Below, piece by piece: positions 1 to 6,198 of a DNA stretch of 8,145 nt (the stretch's first letter is position 1; each line of letters starts with the position of its first letter). The stretch lies in the NCBI GenBank assembly GCA_031264825.1, contig JAISDL010000219.1, positions 1 to 8,145 on the forward strand, in the 5' to 3' direction. The translations under genes and the position numbers were made by a program. This DNA comes from Accumulibacter sp. (GTDB lineage: Bacteria > Pseudomonadota > Gammaproteobacteria > Burkholderiales > Rhodocyclaceae). The notes beneath the pieces were generated by a model. That model ran no database searches. It saw nothing but the letters and a program-made list of their open reading frames with translations, and was not told where the DNA came from.

Positions 1-28
1 GAATCAGGAGACGGGAGACAGGAGACAG
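1..28 (-). repeat. Inverted heptamer repeat run
   Basis: Four consecutive 7-nt steps (GAATCAG, GAGACGG, GAGACAG, GAGACAG) are the reverse complement of the CTGATTC/CTGTCTC heptamers found on the + strand further right. Bases 1-12 are perfectly complementary to 97-108, so this run and the first forward unit form a large inverted pair around a central segment. The run may continue left of the window. A perfect 10-bp palindrome, ACCGATCGGT, follows at 35-44. No coding sequence is credible here. Confidence 0.75.
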
Positions 29-62
29 ATGAAAACCGATCGGTATTTTGTTGCTTTTCCAC

Positions 63-122
63 GGCGGCAACGCCGCCGCTGACCGATCTGATTCCTGTCT
101 CCTGATTCCTGATACCTGATAG
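63..122 (+). repeat. Composite repeat unit A (hairpin + heptamers)
   Basis: The unit opens with a perfect hairpin (GGCGGC, loop AAC, GCCGCC; 63-77), continues through a GCTGACCGAT linker and then five in-phase heptamers from 88 to 122 (CTGATTC, CTGTCTC, CTGATTC, CTGATAC, CTGATAG). Bases 63-120 match 181-238 with only 3 mismatches in 58, so the whole composite has been duplicated, not just the short heptamers. Confidence 0.85.
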
Positions 123-180
123 GCGCGGCACGCCGTGCCCCTACGGTGGGATGGTATTCCTGGTGGGGTTTCGTCACTCC
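123..180. other. Spacer between repeat units with a small GC hairpin
   Basis: This spacer separates repeat units A and B and has no ORF with coding character. It contains a short hairpin (GGCAC, loop GCC, GTGCC; 127-139) followed by CCTACGG, of the kind often seen in dispersed GC-rich palindromic repeats. Whether it belongs to a second repeat family cannot be told from one copy. Confidence 0.4.
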
Positions 181-240
181 GGCGGCAACGCCGCCGCTCA
201 CCGATCTGATACCTGTCTCCTGATTCCTGATCCCTGATCG
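181..240 (+). repeat. Composite repeat unit B (hairpin + heptamers)
   Basis: This is a near-identical second copy of unit A: hairpin 181-195, linker GCTCACCGAT, then five heptamers from 206 to 240 (CTGATAC, CTGTCTC, CTGATTC, CTGATCC, CTGATCG). It lies 118 nt from unit A. The final G is shared with the first base of the next hairpin, so units B and C directly abut. Confidence 0.85.
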
Positions 241-320
241 GCGGCGAAGCCGCCGCTCACTGATCTGTCTCCTGTCCTCTGTCTCCTGTCTCCTGATCCC
301 TGACATCTGATCCCTGATAT
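240..320 (+). repeat. Composite repeat unit C, longest heptamer run
   Basis: The hairpin (GGCGGC, loop GAA, GCCGCC; 240-254) has a changed loop relative to units A and B, followed by a GCTCACTGAT linker. Eight uninterrupted heptamers then run from 265 to 320, mostly CTGTCTC-type first and CTGATCC-type later. The last heptamer, CTGATAT (314-320), supplies most of the probable -10 region of the SRP RNA promoter. The run-length differences between units suggest gain and loss of heptamers by slippage. Confidence 0.8.
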
Positions 321-323
321 GTT
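315..323 (+). promoter_or_regulatory. Probable extended -10 promoter of the SRP RNA
   Basis: TGATATGTT fits an extended -10 element (TG, one base, then TATGTT, 4 of 6 to TATAAT). Seven nt downstream is G330, just before the SRP RNA fold. No good -35 lies at 16-18 nt; CTGACA (300-305) resembles a -35 but is only 12 nt away. The extended -10 would compensate for the weak -35. This is assigned by position and sequence only. Confidence 0.4.
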
Positions 324-333
324 AAAGTAGCCC

Positions 334-432
334 CCGGCGGGTCCCCTCCGCATTGCAGGGCGGCGAACCTGGTCAGGTCCGGAAGGAAGCAGCCATAGTC
401 GTTTCCGCAAGTGCTGGGGTCAGGCTCGCCCC
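334..432 (+). ncRNA. ffs: Signal recognition particle RNA (4.5S type)
   Basis: This is the RNA scaffold of the bacterial signal recognition particle, which pairs with Ffh to deliver nascent membrane proteins to FtsY. The diagnostic core is at 371-393: the GGTCAGGTCCGGAAGGAAGC segment, containing the GGAA tetraloop and the asymmetric-loop bases that bind the Ffh M domain. The ends pair: GGCGGGTC (336-343) with GGCTCGCC (423-430), including G-U pairs, followed inward by CCC/GGG. At about 100 nt with no Alu domain it is the small, Gram-negative-type SRP RNA. The exact ends are approximate. A promoter is proposed just upstream and a T-run follows directly. Confidence 0.95.
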
Positions 433-442
433 TTCGCTTTTT
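423..442 (+). terminator. Probable terminator of the SRP RNA
   Basis: The closing stem of the SRP RNA (3' arm 423-430) is followed within 8 nt by five T residues (438-442). The RNA's own terminal stem plus this short T-run is a plausible intrinsic termination site, as in many small structured RNAs. The T-run is short, so read-through into rimO is possible. Confidence 0.4.
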
Positions 443-524
443 CGCCGTCATCGATCATGCCTTTTTCAAACGTGCCGCAGTCGCGGGTCGGTCGTCCGAT
501 CGCGTCGGCGGCAAGATTTTTTCC

Positions 525-1886
525 GTGAGCGCGCCCGTCGCGGGACTTCCGAAAGTCGGCTTCGTTTCCCTCGGCTGTCCGAAGGCGCTCGTCGATTCCG
601 AAGAGATTCTGACGCGGCTGCGCGCCGAGGGCTATCTGATTTCGCCGTCTTACGCCGACGCCGACCTCGTCGTCGTCAATACCTGCGGTTTCATCGACGC
701 CGCCGTCGAGGAGTCGCTCGAAGCGATCGGCGAGGCGCTCGCCGAGAACGGGAAGGTCATCGTCACCGGCTGTCTCGGCGTCCGCGAGAGTCTCGTCCGC
801 GAAGCGTGTCCGCGCGTGCTCGCCGTGACGGGGCCGCACGCGCCTGACGAGGTGATGCGCCATATCCACGCCTGCCTGCCTCCGCAGACCGATTCCCTTG
901 ATGCCTTCGATTCGCTCGTTCCGCCGCAGGGCGTCAAGCTGACGCCGGGGCATTTCGCGTACCTGAAGATTTCCGAGGGCTGCAACCACGCATGCACGTT
1001 TTGCATCATTCCTTCGTTGCGCGGCCCGCTCGTCAGCCGGTCCGTCGGCGACGTTTTGCGCGAGGCGCGTACGCTCGTCGACGCGGGCGTAAAGGAATTG
1101 CTGGTGATTTCGCAGGATACGGGCGCTTACGGCGCCGATCTGAAATACCGGACGGGGTTTTACGGCGGCCGCCCGGTCAGGACGCGGATCGTCGATCTCT
1201 GCGAGGCGCTCGCCGAACTCGGCGTCTGGATTCGTCCGCATTACGTCTACCCTTACCCCGCCGTCGACGGCCTTTTGCCCCTGATGCGCGAGAAAAAAAT
1301 CCTGCCCTACCTCGACGTGCCCTTCCAGCACGCGAACGCTCGCATCCTCAAGGCGATGAAGCGCCCGGCCGACGCCGAGAATACGCTCGAACGCATTCGC
1401 GCCTGGCGCGCGGCGTGCCCGGAACTTGCGATTCGGAGCACGTTCATCGTCGGCTTCCCCGGCGAGACCGAGCGCGAATTCGAGGAGCTTCTCGATTTTC
1501 TCAAGGAGGCGAAGCTCGACCGCGTCGGGTGCTTCGCGTACTCTCCGGTCGAAGGCGCGGCGGCGAACGCCTTGCCGGGGAGGGTTCCCGACGCCGAGTG
1601 CGAGGAACGCCGGCGGCGGCTGATGGAAGTCCAGGAGGATGTTTCGGCGGAACGCCTCGCGGCGAAGGTCGGACGGGAAATCGACGTTCTCGTCGACGCC
1701 GTCGACGACGAGGGTTGCATCGCCCGCTCGGAGGCCGACGCGCCGGAAATCGACGGACTCGTTTTCATCGACGGTTTTTTCGACGCGGAACCCGGCGACT
1801 TTTTGAGGGTGCGCGTCACGGACGCCGACGAGCACGACCTTTACGCCGAGGTTGCCAAAGGCGGGGAGGGCGCTTCGTGGTCTTGA
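525..1886 (+). CDS. rimO: Ribosomal protein S12 methylthiotransferase RimO
   Basis: This radical-SAM enzyme adds a methylthio group to the conserved aspartate of ribosomal protein S12 in the cytoplasm. From the GTG at 525 it has 453 aa, close to the usual ~440. The N-terminal UPF0004 domain has Cys18 (SLGCPKALVDSE), Cys54 (NTCGF) and Cys83 (TGCLG) for the auxiliary cluster. The radical-SAM CxxxCxxC is C153/C157/C160 in EGCNHACTFCIIPSLRG, followed by DTGAYGADLKY. A TRAM domain closes the C-terminus. LGCPKALVDSE, not the MiaB-type LGCQMN, distinguishes RimO from MiaB. The frame is open back to a GTG at 411, but that lies inside the SRP RNA; 525 is the only other in-frame start before the conserved core and gives a normal N-terminus. 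It has no clear Shine-Dalgarno. The downstream dehydrogenase overlaps its end. Confidence 0.95.
   Translation: MSAPVAGLPKVGFVSLGCPKALVDSEEILTRLRAEGYLISPSYADADLVVVNTCGFIDAAVEESLEAIGEALAENGKVIVTGCLGVRESLVREACPRVLAVTGPHAPDEVMRHIHACLPPQTDSLDAFDSLVPPQGVKLTPGHFAYLKISEGCNHACTFCIIPSLRGPLVSRSVGDVLREARTLVDAGVKELLVISQDTGAYGADLKYRTGFYGGRPVRTRIVDLCEALAELGVWIRPHYVYPYPAVDGLLPLMREKKILPYLDVPFQHANARILKAMKRPADAENTLERIRAWRAACPELAIRSTFIVGFPGETEREFEELLDFLKEAKLDRVGCFAYSPVEGAAANALPGRVPDAECEERRRRLMEVQEDVSAERLAAKVGREIDVLVDAVDDEGCIARSEADAPEIDGLVFIDGFFDAEPGDFLRVRVTDADEHDLYAEVAKGGEGASWS
1865..1869 (+). promoter_or_regulatory. Ribosome binding site fixing the dehydrogenase start
   Basis: GGAGG inside the 3' end of rimO lies 7 nt before the GTG at 1877. 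It decides among possible starts: the frame is open far upstream (to about 992) inside rimO, but only this GTG has a strong ribosome binding site and gives a family-typical N-terminus. Confidence 0.75.
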
Positions 1887-3280
1887 CCGAGCGGCTTTCC
1901 GCGATCGTCGGCGCGGAAAACGTGCTGACGCGGCCCGACGACGTGGAGGCGTATTTCATCGACTGGCGGAGGCGTTACCGCGGGAGCGCGCGCTGCGTCG
2001 TGCGCCCGAAAACGCGCGACGAGGTCGCCGGCGTCGTGCGCGCGTGCGCCGACGCCGAGGTCGCGATGGTTCCGCAGGGGGGGAACACGAGCCATTGCGG
2101 CGCGGGAATTCCCGGCGAGGACGGCAAATCCGTGCTGATCAGCCTCTCGCGGATGAACGGAATCCGCTCGATCGACCCGACGAACAATACCTTGATCGCC
2201 GAGGCGGGCTGCGTTTTGCAAACGCTCCACGAAGCGGCTTCGAGCGTCGGACGGCTCTTCCCGCTCTCGCTGGCCGCCGAGGGGAGTTGCCAGATCGGCG
2301 GCAACCTCTCGACGAACGCCGGGGGTGTCCATGTGTTGCATTACGGGACGATGCGCGAACTGACGCTCGGCCTCGAAGTCGTTCTGCCGAACGGGGATAT
2401 CTGGGACGGTCTGCGCGGCCTGCGCAAGGACAACACGGGTTACGACCTGAAGCAACTTTTCATCGGCGCCGAGGGGACCTTGGGGATCATCACGGCCGCC
2501 GTCCTGAAGCTCTTCCCGCAGCCGAGGACGACGCTGACGGCGTGGCTCGCGGTCGAATCCCCGACGGTTGCGCTCGAAGTCTTCGGCCGTCTGCAAGGCG
2601 CGTTCGGCGGCGCGCTGACCGCGTGCGAACTCATTTCGGACGTTTCGGTCGACCTCGTGTGCAAGCATGTTCCGGGGTCGCGTCCGCCGCTTGACGAGGC
2701 GAGTCCCTGGCAGCTTCTGATCGAACTGACCGACGCGGGAGAGAACGACTCGCTTTTGCCCGCGCTCGAAGACTTTCTGGGAGAAATGCTCGAAAAGAGC
2801 GTACTGACCGACGCCGTCCTCGCCGACGGCGGAGAGCAGGCGCGGCGCCTCTGGGCCTTGCGCGAAAACATCGGCGAAGCGCAAAAGGCCGAAGGTTTCA
2901 GCATCAAACACGACATCTCCGTGCCCGTTTCGCGCGTCGCCGAATTCATGAAACGCGCGGACGCGGCGCTTGCGCGGGATTTTCCGGGGATTCGCATCGT
3001 CGCCTTCGGGCATCTGGGCGACGGAAACCTGCATTACAACCAGTCGAAACCCGACGCCGCCGAAAATTCGGAATTCATCAAATTGCAGCCGCGCGTCAAC
3101 CGGATCGTTTACGACATCGTTAATGAATTCGGCGGCAGCATCAGCGCCGAGCACGGTATCGGCCAACTCAAGCGCGGCGAATTGTTGCGCTACACGAGCG
3201 CGGTCGAAGTCCAGACGATGCGCGCGATCAAGGATGCGCTCGACCCGCTGGGCTTGATGAATCCGGGGAAGGTTCTGTGA
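1877..3280 (+). CDS. FAD-linked D-2-hydroxyacid dehydrogenase (D2HGDH/GlcD-like)
   Basis: This flavoenzyme oxidises a D-2-hydroxyacid, most likely D-2-hydroxyglutarate or D-lactate, passing electrons to a carrier. It has 467 aa. The FAD_binding_4 domain (about 40-215) shows the PQGGNTSHCGAG loop (66-77), GSCQIGGNLSTNAGG (136-150) and KDNTGYDLKQLFIGAEGTLG (184-203), strikingly close to human D2HGDH. The C-terminal FAD-oxidase domain has the metal-site histidines H379 and H386 in GHLGDGNLH and E425 in SAEHGIG. R329 and K344 match the substrate-carboxylate residues (human R386, K401, from memory), but the position of human T390 is G333, so the substrate may differ. There is no Fe-S domain, unlike GlpC- or YdiJ-type fusions. 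The start overlaps the rimO stop by 10 nt, so translation is probably coupled. Family is certain, substrate is not. Confidence 0.9.
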   Translation: MVLTERLSAIVGAENVLTRPDDVEAYFIDWRRRYRGSARCVVRPKTRDEVAGVVRACADAEVAMVPQGGNTSHCGAGIPGEDGKSVLISLSRMNGIRSIDPTNNTLIAEAGCVLQTLHEAASSVGRLFPLSLAAEGSCQIGGNLSTNAGGVHVLHYGTMRELTLGLEVVLPNGDIWDGLRGLRKDNTGYDLKQLFIGAEGTLGIITAAVLKLFPQPRTTLTAWLAVESPTVALEVFGRLQGAFGGALTACELISDVSVDLVCKHVPGSRPPLDEASPWQLLIELTDAGENDSLLPALEDFLGEMLEKSVLTDAVLADGGEQARRLWALRENIGEAQKAEGFSIKHDISVPVSRVAEFMKRADAALARDFPGIRIVAFGHLGDGNLHYNQSKPDAAENSEFIKLQPRVNRIVYDIVNEFGGSISAEHGIGQLKRGELLRYTSAVEVQTMRAIKDALDPLGLMNPGKVL

Positions 3281-3290
3281 TTTTGGCAAT

Positions 3291-3318
3291 CGTCAAAAAA
3301 TAACCCCCTTTTTTGACG
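3291..3318. repeat. Perfect 10-bp inverted repeat between dehydrogenase and qor
   Basis: CGTCAAAAAA (3291-3300) and TTTTTTGACG (3309-3318) are exact reverse complements around an 8-nt TAACCCCC loop. This is the most AT-rich element in an otherwise GC-rich segment. The right arm contains TTGACG, a -35-like hexamer, but no convincing -10 sits at normal spacing. As an intrinsic terminator it is atypical, because the GC pairs are at the base and no T-run follows. An operator or a weak terminator are both possible. Confidence 0.5.
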
Positions 3319-3356
3319 AACACGTACTTCTGATCGAAACGTAGAAAGGGAAAAAA

Positions 3357-4337
3357 ATGAGAAGCGCTCGCAAAGTCGTCGTCGCCGAATTCGGCGAGCC
3401 GGAGGTCATGCAACTGCAAACGGTCGATCTCGCCGAACCCGGCGTGGGGGAAGTGCGCCTGCGCCAGACGGCCGTCGGCTTCAATTACATCGACGTTTAT
3501 CAGCGTCAGGGAAAGTATCCGCTGCCGCTCCCCACAGGGCTTGGGCACGAAGCCGCCGGCGTCGTCGAAGCCCTCGGCGAGGGCGTCGCCGATTTCGCTC
3601 CGGGCGACCGCGTCGCGTACATGAACGCCGGAGTCGGCGCGTACGCGGACTACCGGAACGTCCCCGCCGATCGCCTCGTCGCGATTCCCGAAGGGGTCGG
3701 CGACGAAGAAGTCGCGGCGCTCTTCTTCAAGGGGATGACGGCGCAGTATCTGATCCGGAAAACGCACGTCGTGAAATCCGGCGAGACCGTCCTCGTCCAT
3801 GCCGCGGCGGGCGGCGTCGGGCAGATTCTGTGCCAATGGGCGAAGGGCTTGGGCGCTTTCGTCATCGGGACGGCGAGCACGCCGGAAAAATGCGCGCTCG
3901 CGAGAAAAGCCGGTGCCGATATTGCGATCGACTATTCCAGGGAAGACTGGACAGACACTCTGCTCAAGGAGACCGGCGGGAAAAAAGCCGACGTCGTCTA
4001 CGATTCCGTCGGGAAGGACACCTTCTATAAGTCGATCGACTGCACGGCGCAATTCGGGATCGTCGTCGTCTTCGGCGCCGCTTCGGGTCCCGCGCCCGCG
4101 GTCGAACCCGAATACCTCAACAAAAAAGGCTGCCTCTACCTGACGCGCCCGTCGGTCTTTCCGCACAACGCGAACCCGCGCGCCTTCCGCGAGAACGCCG
4201 CCGACCTGTTTTCCGCCGTCTCTTCGGGGGTCGTCAAACCGGGCATCGGCGCGCGCTTCGCGCTCGACGACATCGTGGAAGCACACCGCGCGGCGATGTC
4301 GCGCAAAACGCAGGGCGCCGTTTTGATCATTCCTTGA
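3357..4337 (+). CDS. qor: NADPH:quinone oxidoreductase, zinc-less MDR family
   Basis: This is a cytoplasmic oxidoreductase of the medium-chain dehydrogenase/reductase superfamily that reduces quinones with NADPH. It has 326 aa, essentially the length of E. coli QorA (327). The N-terminal GroES-like domain contains GFNYIDVYQRQGKYP (41-55) and the GLGHEAAGVV segment. The Rossmann fold begins at AAAGGVG (149-155), the NADPH-binding motif typical of Qor. The structural and catalytic zinc ligands of alcohol dehydrogenases are absent, as expected for this subfamily. The ATG is preceded by AAAGGG (3345-3350) at good spacing. It is separated from the upstream dehydrogenase by 76 nt with an inverted repeat, so it may have its own promoter. 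Its 3' end overlaps the convergent mtfA-like gene by 11 nt. Confidence 0.93.
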   Translation: MRSARKVVVAEFGEPEVMQLQTVDLAEPGVGEVRLRQTAVGFNYIDVYQRQGKYPLPLPTGLGHEAAGVVEALGEGVADFAPGDRVAYMNAGVGAYADYRNVPADRLVAIPEGVGDEEVAALFFKGMTAQYLIRKTHVVKSGETVLVHAAAGGVGQILCQWAKGLGAFVIGTASTPEKCALARKAGADIAIDYSREDWTDTLLKETGGKKADVVYDSVGKDTFYKSIDCTAQFGIVVVFGAASGPAPAVEPEYLNKKGCLYLTRPSVFPHNANPRAFRENAADLFSAVSSGVVKPGIGARFALDDIVEAHRAAMSRKTQGAVLIIP

Positions 4338-5124
4338 GCGTCGCCGTGTCGGCGCGCGCGGGATCCTGGCGGTAAAAGCGCGTGAAGAGCGCGTAAAGCG
4401 CCGGGAACTCGCCGCGCAGGAGCTTCGGCGCCTCGAAGAAGGCTTCGCTCATGACGGCGAAAAATTCTTCGGGGTTCGTCGCGGCGTAATCGTCGAAACC
4501 GTCGGGTTCGCCGGATTCGCAGGCCCCGGACGCGACGACCGCGAAGGTCTGGAATTCGTCGAAAGCGGCGAGCAGCGCGTCCTCCCATTCCTCGACCGGA
4601 ATGTCGGGCGGAAGCGGCGGGACGCCGTCGATGCGTCCGTCGCGCATATCGAGCTTGTGCGCGAATTCGTGGATTACGACGTTGTAGCCGTCGCCGGCCA
4701 TCTTCGCGTCTCCCCACGAAACGACGACGGGGCCGCCCTCCCAAGCTTCGCCGGAAGCGACATCGTCGTATTCGTGCGCCACGCCGGACTCGTCGACGGT
4801 GACGCGCGGGACGACGAACTCGTCGGGATAGACGACGATTCCGACCCACCCGTCGTAATACGCGATTCCGAGGTTCAAGATCGGCAGGCACGCCTGCGCG
4901 GCGATCGAAACGCAGATCGCGTCGGTGATTTCGAGGCCGCCCGCGCCGGTGAATTCCTTTTCGGCGAGAAATCTCTCGCTCAGGCGCTTCAAACGCTCTG
5001 TATCTTCAGCGGAAAGGCGCGCGAGGAAGGGCAATGCGCTCAAGGTCGCGCGCCAGAGCGCGTCGGGGATTTGCGGCGGCGTCGAAAATCCGCGTAAGCG
5101 GCGCAAAATTCCGGCCAGAAACAT
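4327..5124 (-). CDS. mtfA: M90-family zinc metallopeptidase, MtfA-like
   Basis: This is a cytosolic zinc peptidase of the MtfA (Mlc titration factor A) family, 265 aa, the same length as E. coli MtfA. The active-site motif is HEFAH at 152-156 (in VVIHEFAHKLD), and the third zinc ligand is probably E219 or E220 in NPEEFFAVMSEAFFE. No signal peptide is visible; the N-terminus is a short amphipathic arginine-rich segment. In E. coli, MtfA binds the glucose-responsive repressor Mlc and has aminopeptidase activity; whether this organism has Mlc is unknown, so its partner here is open. It starts 3 nt after the permease stop with no strong ribosome binding site, suggesting translational coupling in a two-gene operon. 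Its 3' end overlaps qor on the opposite strand. Confidence 0.92.
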   Translation of the reverse strand: MFLAGILRRLRGFSTPPQIPDALWRATLSALPFLARLSAEDTERLKRLSERFLAEKEFTGAGGLEITDAICVSIAAQACLPILNLGIAYYDGWVGIVVYPDEFVVPRVTVDESGVAHEYDDVASGEAWEGGPVVVSWGDAKMAGDGYNVVIHEFAHKLDMRDGRIDGVPPLPPDIPVEEWEDALLAAFDEFQTFAVVASGACESGEPDGFDDYAATNPEEFFAVMSEAFFEAPKLLRGEFPALYALFTRFYRQDPARADTATLKE

Positions 5125-5127
5125 CGC

Positions 5128-6048
5128 CTACAGAAGCCTGCGCGAAGTCGTGAGAAAAATCCCCGAAAAAATCAGCGCGATTCCGGCGTAGTGGTAGAGC
5201 ATCGGGATTTCGTCGAGAAAAACGGCCGAAAGCAGCGTGCCGAATACCGGCGTCAGGTGGATGAAAAGGCTCGCCTTGTTCGCGCCGACCTCGCCGACGG
5301 CGCGGTTGTAGAAAACGTAGCCCGCGAATCCGGGAAGAACGCCGACATAGACGATCGCGGCGAGCGCTTTGGGCGAAAGCTCGATGACAAGGCCGCTGTG
5401 AATCTCCCAGGCGTACGCCGGCAACAGGCAGACGACTCCGATCAGCGTGAAGGCGGCGAGCAGGAGCATCGGGTGAACCCCTTCGGGGCGCCAGTGCAGC
5501 CCGATCGTGTAGAGTGCCCAGGTGAAGACGGCGAGCAGCATCCACACGTCGCCGACGTTCAGCTTCAGACCCGCGAGCGTCGCCGCGTCGCCCCGCGCGA
5601 CGATGACCGTGACGCCGACGAGCGAGACCAGGACGCCGATCCACTCGATGCGCCGCAGCGTTTTTCGCAAAAGGAGCCACGAGAGCGCGATCGTCGCGAT
5701 CGGGACGAAGGAATTGAGAAGGAGCGCGTTCGTCGCGCCGGTATGCCGTAGCGCGAGGTACGCGAAGGTGTTGTAACAACCGACCCCGACGACGCCCAGG
5801 GCAACCGTGGCGAACCAGTTCCGCTTGAGCAGCGGCCACTGCGAGCGCAGGTGCGGCAGCGCGAAAGGGAGCGTCAGGGCGAAGGCGATCGCCCAGCGCC
5901 AGAACGCCAGCATGAACGGCGGGACGGTGGTGTGCACGGCGCGGCCGACGACCATATTCCCCGACCAGAAAAGCGACGACAGCGTCAGCAGGACGTAGGG
6001 GTGTTCGAGCCGACGGAGCGTCGAGGCGAGTGAAAATCGGGTGGGCAT
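5128..6048 (-). CDS. EamA/DMT-family inner-membrane permease
   Basis: This is a drug/metabolite transporter superfamily protein of 306 aa. It has about ten hydrophobic segments in two EamA repeats (roughly 17-153 and 166-302). The short N-terminus is basic, and the first helix carries SSLFWSGNMVVGRAV, a typical EamA start ("FWGxNxVxGR"). The second-half signature GFAGYVFYNRAVGEVGANKASLFIHLTPVF is well preserved. Substrates of such proteins range over amino acids, nucleosides and other metabolites and cannot be read from sequence. The ATG at 6046-6048 lacks a clear Shine-Dalgarno but lies about 21 nt downstream of a likely transcription start. The gene is followed after 3 nt by the mtfA-like gene; the link between the two is positional only. 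Confidence 0.92.
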   Translation of the reverse strand: MPTRFSLASTLRRLEHPYVLLTLSSLFWSGNMVVGRAVHTTVPPFMLAFWRWAIAFALTLPFALPHLRSQWPLLKRNWFATVALGVVGVGCYNTFAYLALRHTGATNALLLNSFVPIATIALSWLLLRKTLRRIEWIGVLVSLVGVTVIVARGDAATLAGLKLNVGDVWMLLAVFTWALYTIGLHWRPEGVHPMLLLAAFTLIGVVCLLPAYAWEIHSGLVIELSPKALAAIVYVGVLPGFAGYVFYNRAVGEVGANKASLFIHLTPVFGTLLSAVFLDEIPMLYHYAGIALIFSGIFLTTSRRLL

Positions 6049-6198
6049 GGGCGCGGTGGGGACGGAAAGTCGGGATTATAGCGAGAGCCGGGGCGAACGG
6101 TGCGCGATCCTCCGGTTTGCCGCTCGGCGCCGTTCAGACGGTCAAACACGAGGGGCGTGTGCGCGTTTGCCGGCTTGGAACTTCGGTTTCAAGGTCGG
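6049..6198. other. Intergenic gap between DUF4276 gene and permease gene
   Basis: These 150 nt separate two same-strand genes. Apart from the -10 element at 6075-6080, the gap holds an imperfect inverted repeat (6115-6122 with 6139-6147, one bulge) with no T-run after it. No credible gene is seen. Confidence 0.5.
6075..6080 (-). promoter_or_regulatory. Perfect -10 element upstream of the permease gene
   Basis: On the - strand this reads TATAAT, an exact sigma70-type -10. A start about 7 nt on would give a leader of roughly 20 nt before the permease ATG. At 17-18 nt spacing the -35 position (GCACCG or CGCACC) is poor, so activity is uncertain. It suggests that permease-mtfA is transcribed independently of the ATPase/DUF4276 cassette further upstream. 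Confidence 0.45.

Noticed and set aside
63..320. CRISPR array
   Set aside because: The repeated parts are 7-nt tandem steps and a hairpin head with no unique spacers of regular length, and no cas genes are present.
4..451. Several - strand ORFs through the repeat region
   Set aside because: Their peptides only translate the heptamer repeats (RRQETGDR-like strings) and part of the SRP RNA.
420..1835. Long antisense ORF opposite rimO (471 codons)
   Set aside because: It mirrors a well-supported RimO gene. Its peptide is rich in Arg and low-complexity charged residues, with no family motifs, as expected in GC-rich DNA.
992..1876. N-terminal extension of the dehydrogenase frame
   Set aside because: The open frame lies inside rimO and encodes an Arg-rich stretch; GGAGG with the GTG at 1877 marks the real start.
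525..1886. MiaB (tRNA methylthiotransferase) as identity of the first gene
   Set aside because: The N-terminal LGCPKALVDSE and the DTGAYGADLKY block are RimO-type, not MiaB-type.
1841..3289. Long antisense ORF opposite the dehydrogenase (482 codons)
   Set aside because: It is the shadow of a clear flavoenzyme gene, with no recognisable domain and Arg-rich composition.
3228..4286. Antisense ORF opposite qor (352 codons)
   Set aside because: The + strand Qor protein has full-length family motifs; the antisense product has none.
6115..6147. Imperfect inverted repeat as terminator of the DUF4276 transcript
   Set aside because: The stem has a bulge and a long loop, and no T-run follows on the - strand.
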